From positions 84,893-148,892 of the forward strand of contig CAMVJW010000004.1 of NCBI GenBank assembly GCA_947167965.1: a stretch of 64,000 nucleotides of DNA, read 5' to 3'. Below are positions 24,994 to 33,604 of this stretch, piece after piece (the stretch's first letter is position 1; every line of letters starts with the position of its first letter). The translations under genes were made by a program, and so were the position numbers. The notes under the pieces were generated by a model. It searched no databases and was not told where the DNA came from. It worked only from the letters and a program-made list of their open reading frames with translations. Origin of the DNA: an uncultured Clostridia bacterium (GTDB taxonomy: Bacteria > Bacillota > Clostridia > TANB77 > CAG-508).

Positions 24994-25639
24994 CGAAGAA
25001 ATAATAGAAATAATTAAACAACATGTAAAAAGTGTATGTGAAAATGACTCATCAGGGCATGATTGGTGGCACATTTATAGAGTTTATAATAATGCAATAT
25101 TAATTAATAAAAAAGAAAAAGCAAATGAGTTTATAATAGCATTAATTGTTTTAATGCATGATTTATATGATGAGAAATTCTATAGTGGAGATCAAAAAAT
25201 AGCTTTAAAAAATCTTTTACAAGAGCTAAATATATACAATTCTATTCCAAAGGAAGATATTACAAATATTATAGATAGTTGTGTTAATTTAGCATTTAGC
25301 AAAAGTATTACAGAAAAACATGAATTATCAAAAGAAGGAAAAATAGTACAGGACGCAGATAGATTAGATGCATTAGGTGCAATATCAATTGCAAGAACTT
25401 TTACTTATGGTGGTGATAAAGGATTACCTATATATGATCCTAACATTACTAAAGTTCTAGATGAAAAAGAATATAAAAAAACTAGATCTAAAACATCAAT
25501 TAATCATTTTTATGATAAAGTATTAAAAGTTAAAAATTTAATGAATACAGATACAGCCAAAAGGATTGCAATCCATAGACATGAATTTGTAGAAAAATAT
25601 TTAAAAGAGTTTTTTGATGAATGGAATGGAATATGTTAA
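24986..25639 (+). CDS. HD-domain nucleotide phosphohydrolase (YpgQ/YedJ-like)
   Basis: About 217 residues. The metal ligands are visible: His in GHDWWHIYRV, HD in VLMHDLYDEKF and Asp in IVQDADRLDALGAI. The pattern DADRLDALGA followed by FYDKVLKVK is characteristic of the YedJ/YpgQ branch; YpgQ is a Mn-dependent pyrophosphohydrolase of (d)NTPs. I choose ATG 24986 (overlap with the CYTH scrap) over ATG 24974. It fits the nucleotide house-cleaning theme of the region. Confidence 0.85.
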   Translation: MSNEEIIEIIKQHVKSVCENDSSGHDWWHIYRVYNNAILINKKEKANEFIIALIVLMHDLYDEKFYSGDQKIALKNLLQELNIYNSIPKEDITNIIDSCVNLAFSKSITEKHELSKEGKIVQDADRLDALGAISIARTFTYGGDKGLPIYDPNITKVLDEKEYKKTRSKTSINHFYDKVLKVKNLMNTDTAKRIAIHRHEFVEKYLKEFFDEWNGIC

Positions 25640-25675
25640 TTATTATTGAATATTAAAAAGGGAATGGATTTTTAA

Positions 25676-26146
25676 ATGGATGATATAAAATATGAAAACG
25701 ATCATTTTAAATTTGCTTACAGAGTATCTGCTATTATATACAATTTAGATAAAACAGATATTTTATTATTTACTGGAAAAGATATGACCTATTATATGTT
25801 ACCTGGGGGTAAAGTAAAAGAATTAGAAAATAGTATAGATGCTATTAAAAGAGAGATAGAAGAAGAAATCGGATTTAAGTCTTTAAACTTTACACTATCT
25901 GGAATAAGTGAAGAAATTATAAAACATAATAATGAAAATATACATCAGATAACACTCACATATTCAACAGTTTATCGAAGTTCACAACATAAAACAGAGT
26001 TTAAAAGCGTAGAATCTGATTGGATTAGTTTTAAATGGGTAAAAATCAACGAATTGCATAAGTATAAAATACATCCTAGTAATATAATAAACATGTTAAA
26101 TAAATCCAATCCAATAGAAATAGTCCATATTATAGAAAACAAATAA
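25676..26146 (+). CDS. Nudix hydrolase
   Basis: This 156-residue protein has a canonical Nudix box, GKVKELENS...REIEEEIGF (residues about 43-65), after the YYMLPGG strand. The segment RSSQHKTEFKSVESDWISFKWV and the closing IVHIIENK resemble the Nudix branch often annotated next to GNAT or kinase genes. The substrate is unknown. It follows the HD gene by 36 bases behind AAAGGGAA, so it is probably in one transcript with it. Confidence 0.85.
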   Translation: MDDIKYENDHFKFAYRVSAIIYNLDKTDILLFTGKDMTYYMLPGGKVKELENSIDAIKREIEEEIGFKSLNFTLSGISEEIIKHNNENIHQITLTYSTVYRSSQHKTEFKSVESDWISFKWVKINELHKYKIHPSNIINMLNKSNPIEIVHIIENK

Positions 26147-26224
26147 TTATAACTTTTTAATTACAAAATTTACCAAGAACTTAATAATTTATATCATATA
26201 TTAAATAAATAGGAGGAAATGTAT

Positions 26225-26770
26225 ATGAAAGAAGAAATTATCAGTTCAGACGGTCTTAGTCACAACAGTCAAAATCTCGGAAAACTAATTATTACTTGTG
26301 GAAAAATATGTAGTGGAAAGAGTGTATATTCTAAAAAATTAAAGGACACTTTAAATGCTGTAGTTATTTCACTAGATGAAGCAACTTTTGATTTAATTAA
26401 TAATGAACAAGGCGAATATTTTGATATTTTTTCCGAAAAGCTTATAAAATACTTAACAAAAAAAGTAGCAGAAATTGTAAAAGCTGGTGCAAATGTTATT
26501 TTTGAAAGAGGTCTTTGGACAAAAGCAGCAAGAGAAAAAATCAGAAAATACTATAATGATTTAGGTATTCCGTGCGAAATTCATTATGTGTGTGTTGATG
26601 ATGAAACTTGGAAAAAAAATATAGAAGAAAGAAATCAAAGAATAATGGAAGGAAGAGGAGGCTCAGATTTCTATTTAAATAAGGGATTAATGGATAAATT
26701 AAGCTCTAAGTGGGAAGAACCTTCTCAAGAAGAAATTGATGTTATATATAATGTAAATAGATCTAAATAA
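26225..26770 (+). CDS. P-loop kinase-like NTPase
   Basis: About 181 residues. The Walker A motif is CGKICSGKSVYSKKL, and an acidic strand VISLDEATFDL follows. A VIFERGLWTK segment and the Arg-rich lid NIEERNQRIMEGRGGSDFYL are typical of zeta-toxin/aminoglycoside-kinase-like AAA_33 enzymes. ATG 26225 is chosen because AGGAGG lies eight bases upstream; ATG 26219 is only two bases away from it. Likely substrate is a small metabolite or nucleoside. Confidence 0.75.
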   Translation: MKEEIISSDGLSHNSQNLGKLIITCGKICSGKSVYSKKLKDTLNAVVISLDEATFDLINNEQGEYFDIFSEKLIKYLTKKVAEIVKAGANVIFERGLWTKAAREKIRKYYNDLGIPCEIHYVCVDDETWKKNIEERNQRIMEGRGGSDFYLNKGLMDKLSSKWEEPSQEEIDVIYNVNRSK

Positions 26771-26809
26771 AATTATATCAATTAAAATTCTAAATGTAGG
26801 AGTATAAAT

Positions 26810-27790
26810 ATGAGCAAACCACTTAAAATATGTGTATTAGATATTAATGATTCAACAAAATTCAAACAACTATCAGAATTATACATAGAGTTTTTAATTA
26901 ATATTTTTATTAGAAACAAACCCAAATATGCGGATTTAGAAATATCCAAGCAATACGAAATTGTAAAAAAAGCCATACAGGAATATAAAGGCGAAAAAAA
27001 ACTAGAAGTACTAACATATCAAAATATACAAGATATAAATGATGCAATAAATAGTAGTATTATGTCTGCAAAAAAAAGTAAATATAAAAAAAGATTGCAT
27101 CCAGATACAATTTCAAGGTATTATATATTAACCGATAAAAATAGAGTTGTTGGCTTCCAAAAAGCTGAAATAGATTTCGATGATGAATATGATATAACTG
27201 AAGGATGGAGAACTGAAGCATATACAAAACCAGAGTATGCAAGCATTTTGGGAGATGTTATAGATAGCAATAATAAATTACATACAAATACTTATTATAG
27301 TAAAGTTATATATGACGATATAAGTAATTGGTTTAAAGAAAATGGCGTAACTACTGAGAAAACAAGTACTGGGGTAAATATGTTTCAAAATATATATGCA
27401 TATATAATGATATTAGGTTTCTTGCCTTATGACATAGATAGTGATAGTACTTATATTTTTCTTCAAAAAGATTTAAAACATAATCCTATTAAAAAGTCTA
27501 TATTAAAAAAAATATATCATTTATATTGTGATTATAGACTACAGGCTAAGCAAAATAGAAGTCAAATATTAAGTGAACTAGATGAAATACCTGAATTAAA
27601 TGAATTGACTGATGAACAAAAGCGCGACCTTGCCACTTGTTTTTTTAATCCGAATAATCCTACAAATCATTTTTTAACAAATGAAATAGGGATTAGTGTT
27701 AATTCAATTCCATTGAAAAAAATTTCTGAGAGTTCAAGTAGAGTTGCTCATGATATGTCATCAATTATTTCAAAAGACAATAGTAAGTAG
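26810..27790 (+). CDS. Unrecognised protein, possibly GNAT-related
   Basis: This is a 326-residue soluble protein with no motif I can name. The middle section (RYYILTDKNRVVGFQKAEID near residues 103-122, then a long helix-rich stretch and NMFQNIYAYIMILGFLPYD) has a pattern seen in acetyltransferase folds: a strand with VGF, then a loop and a late GF motif. That is weak evidence. AGGAG lies eight bases before ATG 26810. Its end lies 25 bases before the next gene. Confidence 0.55.
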   Translation: MSKPLKICVLDINDSTKFKQLSELYIEFLINIFIRNKPKYADLEISKQYEIVKKAIQEYKGEKKLEVLTYQNIQDINDAINSSIMSAKKSKYKKRLHPDTISRYYILTDKNRVVGFQKAEIDFDDEYDITEGWRTEAYTKPEYASILGDVIDSNNKLHTNTYYSKVIYDDISNWFKENGVTTEKTSTGVNMFQNIYAYIMILGFLPYDIDSDSTYIFLQKDLKHNPIKKSILKKIYHLYCDYRLQAKQNRSQILSELDEIPELNELTDEQKRDLATCFFNPNNPTNHFLTNEIGISVNSIPLKKISESSSRVAHDMSSIISKDNSK

Positions 27791-27815
27791 AATTTTATGC
27801 GGAGGTAGTATAATA

Positions 27816-28424
27816 TTGGGAAAAAAAATAAAAAATCTAGATAATTTTACTAAATATATGAAAGTTTTAATATTAAGTTTTAGTAACAATAAAGTTAATA
27901 AAGATAGTTTTATTCCTAATAAAAAAGGATTAACATTTGCATGTGTTGATGTATGCATTAATAACCTTAGTAAACGAAAAATTGAAGCAGAACATATTTG
28001 TATGAATTTTAAAAATATAAAAAAATGTATGGCATGTGGAGAAAGAGGGTGGGGAAGTTGTTTAAAAGAACATAAATGTATTTTAGATGACGATTTTAAT
28101 ACTATTTATAATTTAATGAATGATTGCGATGGATATATTTTTATTACTCCAGTTTACTTTTGGGAAATGAGTGAAAGTGCAAAAACATTTTTTGATAGAT
28201 TAAAAAGATGTGATGTATTTAATGAAAATTCTAAAATTAAAGGAAAAAAATTCATCTCAATTGCATGTGCCGGAGGAAGTGGTAATGGGACTGAAAATAC
28301 TTTAAATCAATTTGATGTATTAAACCACTTTATGAATATGGAAATGATAGGTAGAATTCCAGTTACGAAATATAATTATGTTGAAAAAACTAATGAAATA
28401 AATAAATGTATAGAAAATTTTTGA
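27816..28424 (+). CDS. NADPH-dependent FMN reductase / flavodoxin-fold protein
   Basis: About 202 residues. The flavodoxin-like pattern is VLILSFS at the first strand, Cys-rich CMACGERGWGSC and CILDDDF, then GYIFITPVYFWEMSESAKTFFDRL (FMN-contacting) and SIACAGGSGNG. This type is the iron-sulfur-flavoprotein-like NADPH-FMN reductase family. The start TTG 27816 is chosen because GGAGGTA lies eight bases upstream; ATG 27858 has no ribosome site. Confidence 0.8.
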   Translation: MGKKIKNLDNFTKYMKVLILSFSNNKVNKDSFIPNKKGLTFACVDVCINNLSKRKIEAEHICMNFKNIKKCMACGERGWGSCLKEHKCILDDDFNTIYNLMNDCDGYIFITPVYFWEMSESAKTFFDRLKRCDVFNENSKIKGKKFISIACAGGSGNGTENTLNQFDVLNHFMNMEMIGRIPVTKYNYVEKTNEINKCIENF

Positions 28425-28473
28425 GAATATATACAAAATTAAAATTTGCGGAGTATTATAACTTAAAAAACAA

Positions 28474-28500
28474 AATAATAATAATAATAATAATAATAAA
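28474..28500 (+). repeat. AAT trinucleotide repeat (nine units) before a ribosome site
   Basis: Nine uninterrupted AAT units abut AAGGAG, the ribosome site of the Nudix gene at 28515. The repeat lies in the untranslated leader. Confidence 0.85.
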
Positions 28501-28514
28501 GGAGATTAAAGAAA

Positions 28515-28916
28515 ATGAAATTAATTGATAAAATTGCATTTATATATTTAAAAGATGGAAATATTTTAAGTACTTTATCCAAAGGAAAAGATACATATTA
28601 TATTCCTGGTGGAAAAAGAGAGCCAAATGAAACAGATGAAGAAACATTGATTAGAGAATGTAAAGAAGAATTATCAATCAATATAAAAAGGGATACAATA
28701 AAGTATTATGGCACATTTGAAGCACAAGCACATGGAAAGGCTGAAGGTATATTAGTTAAAATGACATGCTATACAGCCGAATTTGATGGCGAATTAACAC
28801 CAGACTCAGAAATTCAAGAGATTAAATGGCTTAATTATAGTAACTTAGATGTAAAAATATCACCAGTTGATACGATAATTTTTAAAGATCTTTATGATAA
28901 AGGTTTAATAAAATAA
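28515..28916 (+). CDS. Nudix hydrolase
   Basis: This 133-residue protein has a Nudix box GKREPNET...RECKEELSI (residues about 34-56) after YYIPGG; the final Gly is Ser. The last third (PDSEIQEIKWLNYS) is typical of short ADP-ribose/MutT-like enzymes. AAAGGAG precedes the ATG by nine bases, directly behind an AAT repeat that could vary in length. It resembles the Nudix at 58158 in size and sequence (HGKAE/ATVEG region). Confidence 0.85.
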   Translation: MKLIDKIAFIYLKDGNILSTLSKGKDTYYIPGGKREPNETDEETLIRECKEELSINIKRDTIKYYGTFEAQAHGKAEGILVKMTCYTAEFDGELTPDSEIQEIKWLNYSNLDVKISPVDTIIFKDLYDKGLIK

Positions 28917-28945
28917 AATAAAATAAAATGAAAGGAAGAAGAAAA

Positions 28946-29581
28946 GTGAATTTAGAATTAATAACACATAGTGCAATTAGAATTATATCAAATGATGGAA
29001 AAGTAATATATTTTGATCCATTTAAGTTAAATGATTTTTATTTAAATGATTCAAATATTATATTTGTAACGCATTCACATTATGATCATTTTTCACCAGA
29101 AGACATAAAAAAAATTAAAAACAAAGATACAAAAATTGTTATTGCTGAAGACCTATTTGAAAAAGCAATTCAATGTGGATTTAATGAATCTAATATATTA
29201 AAAGTTTTGCCAAATAGTGAATATATTATTGATGGTATAAGTTTTAGAACTATTCCAGCATATAATACTAATAAAAATTTTCATAAAAAAGAATATAACT
29301 GGGTTGGCTATATAATAAGAATTGATGATTCGGTCATTTATGTTGCTGGGGATACAGATATTACAGATGAAGCTTTACGAATAAAATGTGATATTGCATT
29401 TGTTCCTGTTGGTGGAACTTATACAATGACTGCAGAAGAAGCGGCTAATCTAATAGAACAAATAAAACCTAATCAATTTGCAGTACCAACACATTATCAA
29501 ACTATTGTAGGTTCAACAGAAGATGCTGAGCGATTTAAATCATTATTAGAAAATAAAGTGGATGTAAAAATACTAATGTAA
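28946..29581 (+). CDS. Metallo-beta-lactamase-fold hydrolase (UlaG-like)
   Basis: MBL-fold protein of about 211 residues. The zinc ligands are in THSHYDHFS (HxHxDH), AGDTD and the late PTHYQTIVG. A NLELITHSAIRI start and FVPVGGTYTMTAEEAA are typical of the UlaG/L-ascorbate-6-phosphate lactonase-like branch. GTG 28946 is chosen as start because AAGGAAG lies eight bases upstream; an ATG at 28928 overlaps that site. A strong terminator follows, so it ends the local transcript. Confidence 0.85.
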   Translation: MNLELITHSAIRIISNDGKVIYFDPFKLNDFYLNDSNIIFVTHSHYDHFSPEDIKKIKNKDTKIVIAEDLFEKAIQCGFNESNILKVLPNSEYIIDGISFRTIPAYNTNKNFHKKEYNWVGYIIRIDDSVIYVAGDTDITDEALRIKCDIAFVPVGGTYTMTAEEAANLIEQIKPNQFAVPTHYQTIVGSTEDAERFKSLLENKVDVKILM

Positions 29582-29607
29582 TTTATATTTACATACTATT
29601 AATTATA

Positions 29608-29660
29608 AATAATATCATAGATTAAAAATAATTGTTTTAATTTTTGATATTATTTTTTTA
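29608..29660 (+). terminator. Rho-independent terminator
   Basis: AATAATATCA and TGATATTATT form the outer stem, ATTAAAA and TTTTAAT the inner one, followed by a T-run. Confidence 0.8.
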
Positions 29661-29685
29661 TAACAAATAAAATTACTTAAAAACA

Positions 29686-29714
29686 TTGTAAAATCAAAGA
29701 ATTTATGATATAAC
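29686..29714 (+). promoter_or_regulatory. Promoter of the ProRS-like gene
   Basis: TTGTAA (29686-29691) and TATAAC (29709-29714) are spaced by 17 bases, 34 bases upstream of the start. There is no room for a T-box leader. Confidence 0.65.
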
Positions 29715-29747
29715 TAATACTAGTTTAAAAAACGAAAGGAAAGAAAA

Positions 29748-31016
29748 ATGAGATTAAGTAAATTAAATATCAAAAAAATAAACTTAAATGATGTGGATGA
29801 TAATTATTCTGCACAAGATATTTTATTAAAATTAGGAGAATTATATCAATTTGAAAGTGGAATATATGGCTATGGAAATATTTGGAATAAATTGCATAGA
29901 AATATTGAAAACATAATAATTAGTGAGCTAGATAAAGCTGACTGCATACAAGTAGACTTTCCAAAGCTTCAGCCTAGAAAAATATGGGATCAATCAGATA
30001 GATGGGATATTTACACAAAAGAAGGAGACATCATGTTTACTCTAAATAATAACCTAGGGGAATATGGTTTAGCTCCAACAGCAGAAGAGTGTGCAACAAT
30101 ATTTGGTTCAAATAGACTAGGTTCTTATAAATCTATGCCTGCTACATATTATCAAATAGGGGAAAAATTTAGAAAAGAAATAAGGGCAAGAGGTTACTTA
30201 TTTAGACCAAGAACATTTATTATGATGGATGCATATTCATTTGACACATCTGAAGAAAATATGCATAAAACATTTAATAAAATGCATGATGTTTATATGA
30301 ATATATTTAAGAGAATAGGAATTAAAGTTGTTCCAGTAATTAGTGATGGTGGAACAATGGGAGGAAGAGTATCAGAAGAATATCAAGCATTTACAAAACT
30401 TGGGGAAGATATTATTTTATATGATGAAGAAAATGATGTTGGGTTAAATAAAGAAGTATTAGAATTTGAAGATAAAGAAACATTTTTAAAAGCATTTGGT
30501 GTATCAAATATAGAAAGCTTAAAAGAATATAATTCTGTAGAATTAGGAAATAATTTTGAACTTGGTACAAAATACTCTGATTCAATGAAATTATATTATG
30601 TTGATGAAAACGGAGAAAATAAACCATATTATATGGGATGTTATGGAATAGGCCTTGGAAGAATTATTGCATGTATTTTAGAAAATAATGTTATTAAAGT
30701 AAATGATAAAATAAAAGGATTTTCTATTCCATATAATGTAGCACCATATAAAGTACAAATAATATATAATGATACAAATAAAGAAACTGCAGAAAAGCTT
30801 TATAATCATCTTTTAGAAAACAATATAGAAGTAATACTTGATGATAGAGAAAATTTAAATTTAGGAAACCGAATTAATGATGTTTATGTTTTAGGAACTC
30901 CAAAGATGATTATTTTAGGAAATAAATTTGATGGATTTAATTTCGAAATAGAAGATACAAAAACAAATGAAAAAATAACGGCAACTCTAGAAAATATTGT
31001 AGATACTTTGAAATAA
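29748..31016 (+). CDS. Short prolyl-tRNA synthetase-like protein without editing domain
   Basis: This 422-residue class II aminoacyl-tRNA synthetase has motif 2 in RARGYLFRPRTFIMMDAYSF, motif 3 in GCYGIGLGRI and a C-terminal anticodon-binding-like domain (VAPYKVQIIYND to the end). It matches prolyl-tRNA synthetase. Normal bacterial ProRS is about 570 residues because of the INS editing domain, which is missing here. The synthetase is therefore non-editing or an accessory paralogue. It has its own promoter but no T-box, unlike many Firmicute ProRS genes. Confidence 0.8.
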   Translation: MRLSKLNIKKINLNDVDDNYSAQDILLKLGELYQFESGIYGYGNIWNKLHRNIENIIISELDKADCIQVDFPKLQPRKIWDQSDRWDIYTKEGDIMFTLNNNLGEYGLAPTAEECATIFGSNRLGSYKSMPATYYQIGEKFRKEIRARGYLFRPRTFIMMDAYSFDTSEENMHKTFNKMHDVYMNIFKRIGIKVVPVISDGGTMGGRVSEEYQAFTKLGEDIILYDEENDVGLNKEVLEFEDKETFLKAFGVSNIESLKEYNSVELGNNFELGTKYSDSMKLYYVDENGENKPYYMGCYGIGLGRIIACILENNVIKVNDKIKGFSIPYNVAPYKVQIIYNDTNKETAEKLYNHLLENNIEVILDDRENLNLGNRINDVYVLGTPKMIILGNKFDGFNFEIEDTKTNEKITATLENIVDTLK

Positions 31017-31051
31017 TATAAATAATTTAATTATATGAAAGTAGGTAAATT

Positions 31052-31210
31052 AATGAAGAAACATGTAGAGAATTAACAGATAATGGAATTAAATCAATTT
31101 TAATGACAACAAAAATGAATAGTGAAATAGATTCAAAAGAGATTAAACGTGTTAATGATTGGAATGAAATATATAATGAAATTGAAAAATATAAAAAATA
31201 TATTAAATAA
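31052..31210 (+). pseudogene. Duplicated C-terminal scrap of the 5'-nucleotidase-like HAD gene
   Basis: The frame lacks a start and reads EETCRELTDNGIKSILMTT followed by RVNDWNEIYNEIEKY and a stop at 31208-31210. It closely matches the last 50 residues of the intact HAD gene at 32158. Upstream, GAAAGTAGGTAAA resembles the ribosome-site region of that gene. A tandem copy that lost its middle by deletion explains this best. Confidence 0.85.
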
Positions 31211-31260
31211 ATATTCTAATTAATAATTTTTTTAAAAATACTAATGATTGGACGAAATAT

Positions 31261-32130
31261 ATGAAAAAAATAAAAAAAGAATATATATATGCTATAATTT
31301 CAATATTATTATGGTCGACAACTGCAACAGTTACAAAGCTTTTATTAAATAATTTAAATCGTCTACAAGTTTTATTTGTAACTTCTACGTTTGCGTCATT
31401 GTTTTTATTGATTATAAATATTTTTAAAAAAAATTTAAAACAATTAAAATCTTTAAGAATTAGAGATTACATACAATTAGCTTTAATAGGTCTTCTTGGT
31501 ACTTTTTTATATACATTATTCTTTTATATTGGAATAAATAAAATGCAAGCATCTCAAGCATTTATTATAAATTATCTTTGGCCAATTATGTCTGTAGTTT
31601 TTGCTTGTATTATTTTAAAAGAGAAAATTACATTAAAAAAATTTTTAGCAATTATAATTTCTTTTATAGGGGTACTGATTGTAACCTCAAATGGAAATAT
31701 TTTTAAAATTAGTTCAAACTCGCTTATAGGATCAATATATTGTATATTAGCAGCAGTGGCTTATGGATTATTTACAGTGTTAAATAAAAAAGTAAAATAT
31801 GATACTTTTTTAAGCATGATGATTTTTTACTTTTCTTCAGCTATAGTATCTTTAATTTATATAATAATTACCAAAAATTGGATTAGTATTGAAATTATTC
31901 AATTTGCAGGATTAATTTGGCTAGGTTTTTTTACCTCAGCAATTGCATTTACATCTTGGGCTATTGCACTAGAAAAAGGTAATACTGCTAAAATATCTAA
32001 TTTAGCATATATAACACCATTTTTATCTCTAATTTGGACTAGTATAATATTAAAAGAAACTGTAAGTATATATAGCGTAATTGGTTTAGTAGTAATTATT
32101 TTAGGTGTATTAATTCAACTAAAAGATTAA
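31261..32130 (+). CDS. EamA/DMT-family transporter
   Basis: This 289-residue protein has ten predicted membrane helices in two EamA repeats. Hallmarks include YAIISILLWSTTATVTK at the start, NYLWPIMSVVFA with the following ILKEKIT and, in the second repeat, AYITPFLSLIWT with ILKE. It is a drug/metabolite exporter of unknown substrate. No clear ribosome site precedes ATG 31261 (GGACGA only), so translation may be weak or the start may differ. Confidence 0.85.
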   Translation: MKKIKKEYIYAIISILLWSTTATVTKLLLNNLNRLQVLFVTSTFASLFLLIINIFKKNLKQLKSLRIRDYIQLALIGLLGTFLYTLFFYIGINKMQASQAFIINYLWPIMSVVFACIILKEKITLKKFLAIIISFIGVLIVTSNGNIFKISSNSLIGSIYCILAAVAYGLFTVLNKKVKYDTFLSMMIFYFSSAIVSLIYIIITKNWISIEIIQFAGLIWLGFFTSAIAFTSWAIALEKGNTAKISNLAYITPFLSLIWTSIILKETVSIYSVIGLVVIILGVLIQLKD

Positions 32131-32157
32131 TAATATTAAATTATAAGGTAGGTAGAA

Positions 32158-32766
32158 ATGAAAATTGGAATTGATATAGATGATACAATATTATATACAG
32201 CAAAAACAATGTTTAAATATGCAGATTTATATGTAAAAGAGCTATCAGAAGAGCCTGCTAATAAAGATTGCATGGGGTCAATTAGAGACTCATATTATTT
32301 GAATGTATATTATGGGTGGGATGATAACAAAGCAATTTCTTTCTTTAATAAGTATTATAATCAAATTTTAAATGAATCTTCTATGATGCCTAATGTAGAT
32401 AAAGTATTAGCTAAATTAAAAAATAATGGAAATACAATACACTTTATTACTGCTAGATTAACAAATATTGCTGGTTGTAATACTGAAGAAATTACTAAAA
32501 ATTGTTTAAAAAAATTTAATATACCTTATGATAGTTTAAATTTACATATTTCAAATAAGATTAACTTCTTTAAAGACAATAATATTGATATATGTATAGA
32601 AGATAGTTATGAAACATGTAGAAAAATGACTGATAATGGAATAAAATCAATTCTAATGACAACTAATATGAACAAAAATGTTGACTCTAAAGATATTACT
32701 CGTGTAAATAACTGGGACGAAATATATGAAGAAATTGGAAAATATCAAGAAAATGGAGGTATCTAA
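32158..32766 (+). CDS. HAD-type 5'(3')-deoxyribonucleotidase-like phosphatase
   Basis: This 202-residue protein has motif I DIDDTIL (nucleophile Asp6), a helical cap with Trp, motif II in FITAR and an acidic motif IV in CIEDSYETC. The double-Asp DIDDT and the ITAR motif are typical of the NT5C/YorS-like nucleotidase branch. It dephosphorylates nucleotides. The stop lies two bases before the next gene (DUF84 NTPase), so the two form a nucleotide-cleaning pair. A partial copy of its 3' end lies at 31052. Confidence 0.85.
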   Translation: MKIGIDIDDTILYTAKTMFKYADLYVKELSEEPANKDCMGSIRDSYYLNVYYGWDDNKAISFFNKYYNQILNESSMMPNVDKVLAKLKNNGNTIHFITARLTNIAGCNTEEITKNCLKKFNIPYDSLNLHISNKINFFKDNNIDICIEDSYETCRKMTDNGIKSILMTTNMNKNVDSKDITRVNNWDEIYEEIGKYQENGGI

Positions 32767-32768
32767 AA

Positions 32769-33299
32769 ATGAAAATATTAATGGGAACAAAAAATCCTGG
32801 AAAAATTGAAGGTGCAAGGCAAGCATTTGAAAAGTATTTTACCAATATAGAAATTGAAGGTATACCTGTTGATTCAGAAGTTGGAAATCAACCAATAGAT
32901 ACTCAAATTTTACAAGGAGCCAAAAACAGGGTTAAAAACCTAAAAAAATATGCTCAAGAAAACAATATAGAAGCAGATTTTTATATAGCGTCAGAAGCAG
33001 GAATTACAAATCTATTAGGAGATTGGGTTGATATAAATTCTGCTGTAATAGAAGATAAATATGGCATGCAAAGTATTGGTATTAGTCAAGGTTTTCCGCT
33101 TCCAGACAAATATATAGAAGAAATTAAATCTTCTGAATTAGGCAAAGTAATGGATAAAATTTTCAAATTAAAAGAATCAGGAAAAGGCAAAGGTGGAATA
33201 AGTATTTTAACAAAAGATGTAGTGTCAAGAATTGATTTAACAAAAAATGCTTTTATTATGGCTCTAACTAAGCATATTAATGGTGATATATGGAAATAA
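32769..33299 (+). CDS. Inosine/xanthosine triphosphatase (DUF84, YjjX-like)
   Basis: This 176-residue DUF84 protein has GTKNPGKIEGARQAFEKYF at the N-terminus, the GVP/IPV motif followed by SEVGNQP, a conserved GAKNR helix and ASEAGI. Family members hydrolyse ITP and XTP. It is directly coupled to the HAD nucleotidase (two-base gap, GGAGG inside the end of that gene). Confidence 0.9.
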   Translation: MKILMGTKNPGKIEGARQAFEKYFTNIEIEGIPVDSEVGNQPIDTQILQGAKNRVKNLKKYAQENNIEADFYIASEAGITNLLGDWVDINSAVIEDKYGMQSIGISQGFPLPDKYIEEIKSSELGKVMDKIFKLKESGKGKGGISILTKDVVSRIDLTKNAFIMALTKHINGDIWK

Positions 33300-33323
33300 A
33301 GAAAAATAGAAATAGATATATAG

Positions 33324-33458
33324 GTTTCAAAATATCTTAGTAAAGAAATTGATTCAAGATTAATTTATATTCCTAATAAGCAACATTTTGGAACGCCTTA
33401 TAGAACACAAAAATTGACAAAGCTAATTGAATTATTAAAATCTGAAAAGTTAATATAG
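33324..33458 (+). pseudogene. Unidentified gene scrap
   Basis: A frame between a stop at 33321 and TAG 33456-33458 reads LIYIPNKQHFGTPYRTQKL and LIELLKSEKLI, clearly protein-like, but it has no start codon or ribosome site. I do not recognise the family. It lies in the 300-base gap before the second ORF6N gene. Confidence 0.4.
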
Positions 33459-33491
33459 CAAATAGAATATTAAGATAAAATTTGTGTGAGT

Positions 33492-33524
33492 AGAGATGTC
33501 GAAAAATGTCGATATCTTTTTTTG
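33492..33524 (+). terminator. Rho-independent terminator
   Basis: AGATGTCGA and TCGATATCT pair (one G-U) around a six-base loop and are followed by seven T and a further T-run. Confidence 0.75.
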
Positions 33525-33542
33525 GCTTTTTTATGAAAATTA

Positions 33543-33571
33543 TTGAATTATTAGAAAACAAATGATATAAT
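33543..33571 (+). promoter_or_regulatory. Promoter of the second ORF6N gene
   Basis: TTGAAT (33543-33548) and TATAAT (33566-33571) are 17 bases apart, 33 bases before the start codon. Confidence 0.7.
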
Positions 33572-33604
33572 GCGAACATAAGTTTAAAGGAAGGTACTGT
33601 TACT

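Noticed and set aside
29661-29747. T-box leader expected before a Firmicute prolyl-tRNA synthetase gene
   Set aside because: Only about 35 bases separate the promoter from the start codon, and no T-box motif (TGGNACCGCG type) is present.
19140-33300. Integron-like cassette array (many small single-strand genes)
   Set aside because: No attC-like repeats or integrase were seen between the genes, and many genes have their own promoters.
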